8,651 bases of DNA from an uncultured Prevotellaceae bacterium. GTDB taxonomy: Bacteria > Bacteroidota > Bacteroidia > Bacteroidales > Bacteroidaceae. Positions within the stretch are counted from its first letter, which is position 1; each line of letters opens with the position of its first letter. A model generated the notes under the pieces. It saw only the letters and a program-made list of their open reading frames with translations. It had not been told where the DNA came from and did no database searches. The stretch spans positions 1-8,651 of the forward strand of contig CALAVF010000077.1 in the NCBI GenBank assembly GCA_937892315.1. The letters are read 5' to 3'. The position numbers and the translations under genes were made by a program. Positions 1 to 4,511 of this stretch are shown in pieces.

Positions 1-1295
1 CAGTAGTCGGGGATGTTCATCGCCATACGATAGTCGAAGCCATAGCCACCATCCTTGAATGGAGCAGCCAAACCTGGCATACCCGACACTTCCTCGGCAA
101 TGGTGATTGCCTTTGGATTCACCTCATGGATGAGGAGGTTGGCAAGGGTGAGGTAAGCAATCGCCTCGTCATCCTCATGACCATTATAGTAGTCGCCATA
201 GCCGCCAAATGCCTCGCCAAGACCGTGGCTATAATAGAGCATCGAGGTCACACCGTCGAAACGGAAACCGTCAAACTTGAACTCTTCGAGCCAATACTTG
301 CAGTTGGAAAGCAGGTAGTGAATCACCTCGTTCTTGCCATAGTCGAAACAGAGGGAATCCCATGCAGGATGCTCGCGACGACCACCCTGCATGAAGTACT
401 GACAACCATCGCCGGCAAAGTTTCCAAGACCTTCAATTTCGTTCTTCACGGCATGAGAATGCACAATGTCCATGATGACGGCAATTCCCATCTCGTGCGC
501 CTTGTCAATCAGTTCCTTCAACTCCTCAGGTGTACCGAAACGGCTGGAAGGCGCAAAGAAGTTACTGACATGATAGCCAAACGAGCCATAGTAAGGATGC
601 TCAGCAATCGCCATCACCTGAATGGCGTTGTAACCATCCTTCTTGATGCGTGGGAGGATATTGTCTTTGAACTCGATGTAAGTGCCCACCTTCTCGGCAT
701 CCTGTGCCATACCGATGTGGCACTCATAGATGAGCAGCGGATTGGTGTCGGGCTTGAAGTTCTTCTTTTTGAACTCGTAAGGTGTTTCGGGTGCCCACAC
801 CTGTGCAGAGAAAATCTTGGTGTTGTCATCCTGCACCACACGACGAGCGTAGGAAGGGATGCGTTCGCCCTCGCCACCGTTCCACTTGATTTTCAGTTTG
901 TAGAGGTCGCCATGCTTCATCTGCTTGGCTTTCAGGTTGATTTCCCAGTTGCCAAAGTCCTTACGAGTCATCTTGTAGGCTTCCTGCTCCTGCCATCCGT
1001 TGAAGTCACCAATCAGATAGATTTCGGTAGCATTGGGTGCCCACTCACGCAAAGTCCATCCCTTCGATGTCTTGTGAAGGCCGAAGTAGAGGTGTCCGCT
1101 GGCAAAATCCGACAGCGTCTGCTTGCCACCTTGCGTCAATTCGTTCAGTTTATAAAGTGCGTGATCATGACGACCGCGGATGGCTCCCTCGAAAGGTTCA
1201 AGCCAAGGGTCATTCTTCACAAGCCCGATGTGCTGCACTTTGGGTGCTGCAGCCTTCTTGGCTGTAGTCTTTTCGGTTTTCTTAGTTGTTGCCAT
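1..1295 (-). CDS. glgB: 1,4-alpha-glucan branching enzyme, eukaryote-like type (partial, C-terminus outside window)
   Basis: This GH13 enzyme cuts alpha-1,4 glucan chains and re-attaches the pieces by alpha-1,6 bonds, making branched glycogen in the cytoplasm. The window holds 431 codons from ATG 1295 with no stop; family members of this type are usually about 650-700 residues, so roughly the last third is missing. In order: a Lys/Ala/Thr-rich tail (residues 1-19), a CBM48-like beta domain with APNATEIYLIGDFNGW (about 65-165), then the GH13 barrel. Visible signatures are YYGSFGYHV (235-243), region I DIVHSH (276-281), region II GFRFDGVTS with nucleophile D347, and region III TIAEEVSGMP with acid/base E401. 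The D-to-E spacing and the HPYYGSFGY and FDGVTSMLY blocks resemble human GBE1 more than E. coli GlgB. It is the last gene visible of a minus-strand run, after a 174-base AT-rich spacer. Confidence 0.95.
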   Translation of the reverse strand, partial: MATTKKTEKTTAKKAAAPKVQHIGLVKNDPWLEPFEGAIRGRHDHALYKLNELTQGGKQTLSDFASGHLYFGLHKTSKGWTLREWAPNATEIYLIGDFNGWQEQEAYKMTRKDFGNWEINLKAKQMKHGDLYKLKIKWNGGEGERIPSYARRVVQDDNTKIFSAQVWAPETPYEFKKKNFKPDTNPLLIYECHIGMAQDAEKVGTYIEFKDNILPRIKKDGYNAIQVMAIAEHPYYGSFGYHVSNFFAPSSRFGTPEELKELIDKAHEMGIAVIMDIVHSHAVKNEIEGLGNFAGDGCQYFMQGGRREHPAWDSLCFDYGKNEVIHYLLSNCKYWLEEFKFDGFRFDGVTSMLYYSHGLGEAFGGYGDYYNGHEDDEAIAYLTLANLLIHEVNPKAITIAEEVSGMPGLAAPFKDGGYGFDYRMAMNIPDY

Positions 1296-1469
1296 AATAT
1301 TGATTTACTATTTTACGATTTACTATTTACAATTTATTTATCGATTTATCGATTTAATGATTTTACGATTTTCACAACCCGAATAGCAAATAACCCAATC
1401 GTTAATTTGCCCAATCAATCGTCAAATCGTAAATTGTCAAATCGTAAATACCTTTATTTAAAGGAGTCA
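1296..1469. repeat. AT-rich spacer with TTTACGATTT direct and inverted repeats
   Basis: This gene-free spacer lies between the YhcH-family gene and glgB. On the plus strand TTTACGATTT occurs at 1312-1321 and 1362-1371, and its reverse complement AAATCGTAAA at 1424-1433 and 1439-1448. The last two sit inside a 14-base direct repeat, GTCAAATCGTAAAT, at 1421-1434 and 1436-1449 (period 15). TTTATCGA is tandemly repeated near 1338-1353. The opposed copies could pair as 10-base stems in RNA. The spacer must contain the glgB 5' leader and perhaps its own promoter, but I find no exact TAnnTTTG box on the minus strand; the two 14-base repeats carry TACGATTTG, one base longer. From memory, similar AT-rich low-complexity runs occur between genes in Bacteroidales; function unknown. 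Confidence 0.7.
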
Positions 1470-1913
1470 TTATGCTTTTACTTTGAAAATCACTTTTCTG
1501 TATTCAGGAATAGGAGAGATGCATGGAGCATGACCATCCTCGGGAAAGAAGATGACAAACTCGCCCGGATGCACCGTGATGTACTGCTCTGGACGCTCCA
1601 GATAGAACGTGATGTCCTTGGCTGCATCATACTCCGCATTGGGTAAATACTGACGGGGCGTGTAGCCCATCACTTCGGCACAAGAGAGCGGAATCTGAAT
1701 GTCAATCATCGCATTGTGCGTTTCCATTCTCGCCTGGTCAACAGTTTTGCCCTTCGTCACATTGTGGTTGACAAAGAGTTTGTTGCCGTCGATATTCACT
1801 CTGCCTGGCTCATGATTCATGAGGTCTGTGTTCTGGAGATACTCTACCACCTTGGGGAACAAGGGGTTCAGATTGGCGTACTTGCCGATGTTTTCAAGGG
1901 TGTCTAAAATCAT
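1470..1913 (-). CDS. YhcH/YjgK/YiaL (EbgC-like) family cupin protein
   Basis: The 147-residue protein matches the usual length (about 150) of the YhcH/YjgK/YiaL family, small single-domain cupins. Known members include EbgC, the beta subunit of evolved beta-galactosidase, and NanQ (YhcH), linked to sialic acid anomer conversion. Visible family signatures are the METHNAMIDIQ block (63-73), the VMGYTPRQY segment (81-89) and the FVIFFPEDGHAPC block (119-131). E64, H66 and H128 are the likely metal ligands by analogy with the family. There is no signal peptide, so it is cytoplasmic. The start is ATG 1913, 60 bases after the phosphatase stop, compatible with co-transcription. No nan or ebg genes lie nearby, so the substrate cannot be assigned; a role in sugar handling is inferred from family and from the glgB neighbour. 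Confidence 0.9.
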   Translation of the reverse strand: MILDTLENIGKYANLNPLFPKVVEYLQNTDLMNHEPGRVNIDGNKLFVNHNVTKGKTVDQARMETHNAMIDIQIPLSCAEVMGYTPRQYLPNAEYDAAKDITFYLERPEQYITVHPGEFVIFFPEDGHAPCISPIPEYRKVIFKVKA

Positions 1914-1973
1914 AACTTCTATTTATTTAAGGTTTATAAAATGTTAGATAGTTTTCTTTGTTCAGTAAATTCC

Positions 1974-2774
1974 CTACGGCTTGGCTTTCTGCATTTCTTG
2001 CAACACCGCCTCATGCAACAACCCGTTGGTAGCAAGCACCTGCCGTCCACTCTCCCACTTCGCATCAGCACCGTCATAGTCCGACACATTGCCGCCTGCC
2101 TCTTTCACGATGATGGCACCGGCTGCCACATCCCACGGCTGGATGAACGACTCGAAATACACATCTATCTTTCCTGCCGCCACATAGCACAGTTCCGCCT
2201 CCGCACTGCCCATGCTCCGGATGCTGGCACAATGTCCGTAGAGCCGCCCTGTGATGTGAAGGCAAAACGCTCGCCAGTCATCTGCATTGTATGGATAGCC
2301 CACCATCACAAGTGCCTGGTCCACATCGTTGATGGCAGACACATGGATGGGTTTGTCATTCAAGTAGGCACCCATGCCTTTCGCCGCACTATATAGTTCC
2401 TTGCGTGACACCTCATAAACGACGCCCAGCAAGATTTCCTCTCGGTTTCTCAATGCGATGCACACACAATAGGGAGCCAAGTCGTGGATGAAGTTTGTCG
2501 TACCATCCAATGGGTCAACCACCCAAAAGTATTCCTCTTTCCCATCTTCCTGCTTGACCGTCTTCTCCTCCGTGATGAAACCAGCCTCTGGCAGAATCTC
2601 CTTCAGACGAGAGACAACCAACTCCTCACATCCCTTGTCCACATAACTCACATAATCGTGCCGATGCTTCGACTCCACTTTGCTGAGGTCGAAACTCTCC
2701 CGCTGCGTTGCGATGAATGCACCTGCTTCTATCGCCAACGCCTTCACCTCTTCCAATATTCCACCAAGCCGCAT
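1974..2774 (-). CDS. Inositol monophosphatase family protein
   Basis: This Mg2+-dependent sugar-phosphate phosphatase belongs to the inositol monophosphatase (SuhB/CysQ-like) superfamily. Counting from ATG 2774 it has 266 residues, the usual family length. The metal-binding motifs are all present: E69-E70 in GFITEEKT, DPLDGTTNF (87-95, with D87 and D90), and the C-terminal WDVAAGAIIVKEAGG (214-228, with D215). GSAEAELCYVAAGKIDVYFE (189-208) is also typical. A TTG four codons upstream (2786) is possible, directly after an in-frame TAA, but the ATG gives an N-terminus MRLGGILEEV that fits the family, so I prefer it. The gene lies 32 bases after the MORN gene stop, probably in the same transcript. 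Inositol phosphates, fructose bisphosphate and PAP are all possible substrates; sequence alone does not decide. There is no signal peptide. Confidence 0.93.
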   Translation of the reverse strand: MRLGGILEEVKALAIEAGAFIATQRESFDLSKVESKHRHDYVSYVDKGCEELVVSRLKEILPEAGFITEEKTVKQEDGKEEYFWVVDPLDGTTNFIHDLAPYCVCIALRNREEILLGVVYEVSRKELYSAAKGMGAYLNDKPIHVSAINDVDQALVMVGYPYNADDWRAFCLHITGRLYGHCASIRSMGSAEAELCYVAAGKIDVYFESFIQPWDVAAGAIIVKEAGGNVSDYDGADAKWESGRQVLATNGLLHEAVLQEMQKAKP

Positions 2775-2806
2775 GGTATTTGTCAATTATCAATCGTACA
2801 TTCGGG

Positions 2807-3931
2807 CTACTGTCCCATCAACTTTCCTCTGTTGTAAATGCCCTTGCGAGTCACCTTCCCGTTGCGGTCTTTCTCCACAAACGAGCCGTCCCGCTGGTCA
2901 TTAAAGAACGACCCCTCAAAACGGGTGCCGTCAGCATATTCCTCCACACCTTTTCCATTCTTCATGCCATCCTTGAAATGACCCTTGAACTTCGTCCCGT
3001 CCGACAAACGCATGATGCCTTCGCCGTTCATCTCGCCGCCAGCCCATTCACCATCATACACATCGCCATTCGCACCCGTGAACTTGCCGCGCCCATGCTC
3101 TTTGTCCTCCACCCAATAGCCTTCATACTTCGAACCATCAGGCCATGTGTAAGTGCCAAAACCATCCATCAGTCCATTCTTGAACTGACCCACATATTTA
3201 CGCCTGTCGGTGTAAGTGAAGATGCCCTGACCAGTACGTTCACCGTTTTGGTAATCACCTTCATAGATGTCACCATTATGGAACTTGTAAATGCCTTTCC
3301 CGTGCATCAGGTCATCCTTCCATCCACCCGTATAGAAGTCGCCATTGGCGTAGGTGTACTTGCCCTGTCCGTTACGCATGTCGTTGTCCATGTCGCCCTC
3401 ATAACTGGAGCCGTCACGCCAGTCATACACCCCCTTGCCCGACTTGTTGCCGTCCTTCCAACGGCCGTCATAATAGATGCCGTTAGCCCACGTGTAGCGA
3501 CCCTGCCCATTACGTTTGTCCTGAAACCAGTCGCCCGAATATTTGTCACCATTATAATAGTACATCGTACCGATACCCTGCTGGTAGTCAATGTACCAAA
3601 GACCATCATACTTATTATTATTAGAGAAGTAATACACCCCCTTGCCATGCTGATGGTCCTGATGCCAGTCGCCCTCATACTTCTCACCATCGACAAACGT
3701 ATAGACACCATAGCCCTGGCGCTTCCCCTTCACATACTCGCCCTCGTAGGTGTCGCCCGTCACAAAAGTCGTCTTCCCCTTGCCGTTCGGCTTTCCACCT
3801 TCCAGTTCACCATAATACTTTGCCTTATCCTTCGGGAACTCATAGTTGCCAATCATCACCTTCTGAGCCCATGCCGAAGATGACCATACGCACACCATCA
3901 TCCCTGCTATCACATATCTTGAAATATTCAT
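2807..3931 (-). CDS. Secreted MORN-repeat protein
   Basis: The 374-residue protein starts at ATG 3931 with a signal peptide (hydrophobic stretch VIAGMMVCVW, likely cleavage after SAWA, residue 22), so it should act in the periplasm or at the surface. Residues 39-360 are fourteen MORN repeats in an unbroken 23-residue register, each of the form YxGxW...GxGxYxxxDG. Only a short 16-residue mature N-terminus and a 14-residue tail (361-374) lie outside. Repeats 13-14 are the most divergent, with F replacing the first Y and the GxG lost in the last. MORN repeats form elongated beta-hairpin ribbons and in eukaryotes are linked to membrane and lipid contact; in bacteria the role is mostly unknown. 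There is no fused catalytic domain, so it is probably a scaffold or binding protein. It heads the downstream gene cluster, with a likely promoter about 65 bases upstream. Confidence 0.9.
   Translation of the reverse strand: MNISRYVIAGMMVCVWSSSAWAQKVMIGNYEFPKDKAKYYGELEGGKPNGKGKTTFVTGDTYEGEYVKGKRQGYGVYTFVDGEKYEGDWHQDHQHGKGVYYFSNNNKYDGLWYIDYQQGIGTMYYYNGDKYSGDWFQDKRNGQGRYTWANGIYYDGRWKDGNKSGKGVYDWRDGSSYEGDMDNDMRNGQGKYTYANGDFYTGGWKDDLMHGKGIYKFHNGDIYEGDYQNGERTGQGIFTYTDRRKYVGQFKNGLMDGFGTYTWPDGSKYEGYWVEDKEHGRGKFTGANGDVYDGEWAGGEMNGEGIMRLSDGTKFKGHFKDGMKNGKGVEEYADGTRFEGSFFNDQRDGSFVEKDRNGKVTRKGIYNRGKLMGQ
2852..3817 (-). repeat. Fourteen 69-base units encoding MORN repeats
   Basis: The span is exactly 14 x 69 bases and encodes residues 39-360 of the MORN protein with no insertion or deletion between units. 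The conserved codons for Y-x-G and G-x-G recur every 69 bases, while the base sequence between them is diverged, so the array looks old rather than freshly expanded. Confidence 0.85.
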
Positions 3932-3995
3932 AATCTTACGCTTGAAACATTAAAACAATTCATAAAAACACATCATCCGCACAACATCAATTTTA

Positions 3996-4003
3996 CAAAG
4001 ATA
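3996..4003 (-). promoter_or_regulatory. Bacteroidetes-type -7 promoter box (TATCTTTG) for the MORN gene
   Basis: Read on the minus strand this is TATCTTTG, an exact match to the Bacteroidetes primary sigma factor -7 consensus TAnnTTTG. It lies 64 bases before the MORN start codon, implying a leader of about 55-60 bases. A TTTG occurs upstream (4016-4019), but the 12-base gap is shorter than the usual roughly 19-21 bases, so the -33 element is weak or absent. The box sits in an AT-rich stretch, as expected. Confidence 0.55.
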
Positions 4004-4186
4004 TAACTTTTTTCACAAACCACACCCCTCCATTAAGTTTTATTATCATTTCAAGCACAAAAAAATCCGTTTTTTTTGCAAAATGTCACCAAAGCATCCT
4101 CATTTTGTTCGTTTTTCATATTCATTTATCCCCAAATCCATCATTCGGACAAATCAGATGTAAGTGTTTCTCAGCGAATGACAAAT

Positions 4187-4217
4187 ACGGCTACAAAAGA
4201 TACGTCTTTGTAGCCGT
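4187..4217. repeat. Strong hairpin with TACG loop
   Basis: The left arm ACGGCTACAAAAGA (4187-4200) pairs with the right arm TCTTTGTAGCCGT (4205-4217), leaving one bulged A and a four-base loop TACG: 13 base pairs in all. Neither side is followed by a clear T run (the minus strand continues ATTTGTCATT), so it is not a textbook intrinsic terminator. It could be a weak terminator, an RNA stability element or a protein-binding dyad. Confidence 0.7.
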
Positions 4218-4293
4218 GAAAACAATATTCCCGTCTATACCCGCCACGCTCTTGGGTCTTGCCCCGCCAAAGTGGTTCGTTTATACCCGCTAC

Positions 4294-4330
4294 ATGGGTC
4301 AACATACATTCGCCTCATCAGTTGACCTAT
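4294..4330. repeat. Inverted repeat ATGGGTCAAC / GTTGACCTAT
   Basis: Ten-base arms at 4294-4303 and 4321-4330 pair in nine of ten positions, the tenth being a G-T wobble, around a 17-base loop. It lies ten bases from the outer arm of the larger palindrome at 4340-4489 and may belong to the same structured region. Confidence 0.55.
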
Positions 4331-4339
4331 ATTCACAAA

Positions 4340-4489
4340 AGAAGAGGGTGTGTAAAAATGCGTACTTCAACAACCTCCGAACCGACCACGTCGTGGTCGA
4401 TTGACCGATCACGTCGTCATCGATTCACCGACCACGACGTGGTCGATTTTGAGGGGTTCAGTTGATACCTTTTTTACACGCCCTCTTCT
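4340..4489. repeat. 150-base nested palindrome, possible MITE or REP-like element or terminator
   Basis: The outer arms at 4340-4358 (AGAAGAGGGTGTGTAAAAA) and 4471-4489 pair in 18 of 19 positions, with a T-G wobble as the exception. Inside, 4383-4399 and 4429-4445 are perfect 17-base inverted copies of each other, and the centre (4406-4422) is itself a near palindrome. All three levels share a centre at about 4414, so the whole element can fold into one long hairpin or cruciform. The segments between (4359-4382 and 4446-4470) also match partly, with small gaps. It begins 22 bases past the stop of the 829-residue gene. On the minus strand the hairpin is followed by TTTTGTG, so it could help end transcription. 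The matched ends recall transposon termini, but I see no clear target-site duplication. Confidence 0.8.
4383..4451. repeat. Three 23-base tandem repeats, each with a 17-base palindrome
   Basis: The units start at 4383, 4406 and 4429. Each is a 17-base palindrome of the form CGACCACG-W-CGTGGTCG followed by a six-base spacer (ATTGAC, ATTCAC, ATTTTG). Copies 1 and 3 have perfect 8-base arms around a single T or A; copy 2 (CGATCACGTCGTCATCG) has one broken pair. The core is clearly more GC-rich than the flanks. The 23-base spacing is about two helical turns, as would suit cooperative dimer binding, but that is inference. Confidence 0.8.
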
Positions 4490-4511
4490 CACCTGTCAAA
4501 GAAGAAGGCTG

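Larger units (their letters stand above)
3932..4511. other. 580-base non-coding, structure-rich intergenic region
   Basis: No convincing gene lies between the 829-residue surface protein and the MORN gene. Short frames exist but match no pattern I know. Reading from 4511 downward, the region holds a nested palindrome (4340-4489), a second inverted repeat (4294-4330), a 46-base-period direct repeat of GTYTATACCCGCYAC (4233-4247 and 4279-4293), a strong hairpin (4187-4217), a 7-base inverted repeat TCATTCG/CGAATGA (4141-4147 and 4175-4181), opposed A and T runs (4059-4078), and a promoter-like box (3996-4003). It probably combines the 3' end of the upstream transcript with the promoter of the downstream one. 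Confidence 0.7.

Noticed and set aside
126..1646. 506-codon open frame on the plus strand
   Set aside because: It runs antisense across glgB and into the YhcH-family gene, both with clear family motifs; its translation has no recognisable domain and crosses the AT-rich spacer. It is an open-frame shadow of GC-biased codons.
2775..2786. TTG start for the phosphatase, four codons upstream of ATG 2774
   Set aside because: It follows an in-frame stop directly and adds only four residues; the ATG gives a family-typical N-terminus.
2717..3883. 388-codon open frame on the plus strand
   Set aside because: It is the antisense image of the MORN array; its repeating hydrophobic pattern simply mirrors the 69-base repeat on the other strand.
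4059..4080. Opposed A and T runs as an intrinsic terminator
   Set aside because: The stem would be nearly all A-T with a TCCG loop and no GC-rich part, and it lies over 400 bases past the upstream stop.
4383..4451. Link between the 23-base DNA repeat and the 69-base (3 x 23) MORN and LRR units
   Set aside because: The protein repeats are 23 residues because of their folds; the DNA repeat is non-coding and unrelated in sequence. The shared number is coincidence.
4105..4465. Short plus-strand frames in the intergenic region as genes
   Set aside because: They cross the hairpins and the palindrome, and match no family I know; the repetitive region makes chance frames likely.
4340..4489. CRISPR array reading of the 23-base repeats
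   Set aside because: Only three units, with six-base spacers that are themselves similar and no cas genes; the units are palindromes arranged symmetrically, not repeat-spacer units.
4340..4489. Complete insertion sequence bounded by the outer arms
   Set aside because: There is no room for a transposase in 150 bases and I find no clear target-site duplication, so only a non-autonomous element remains possible.
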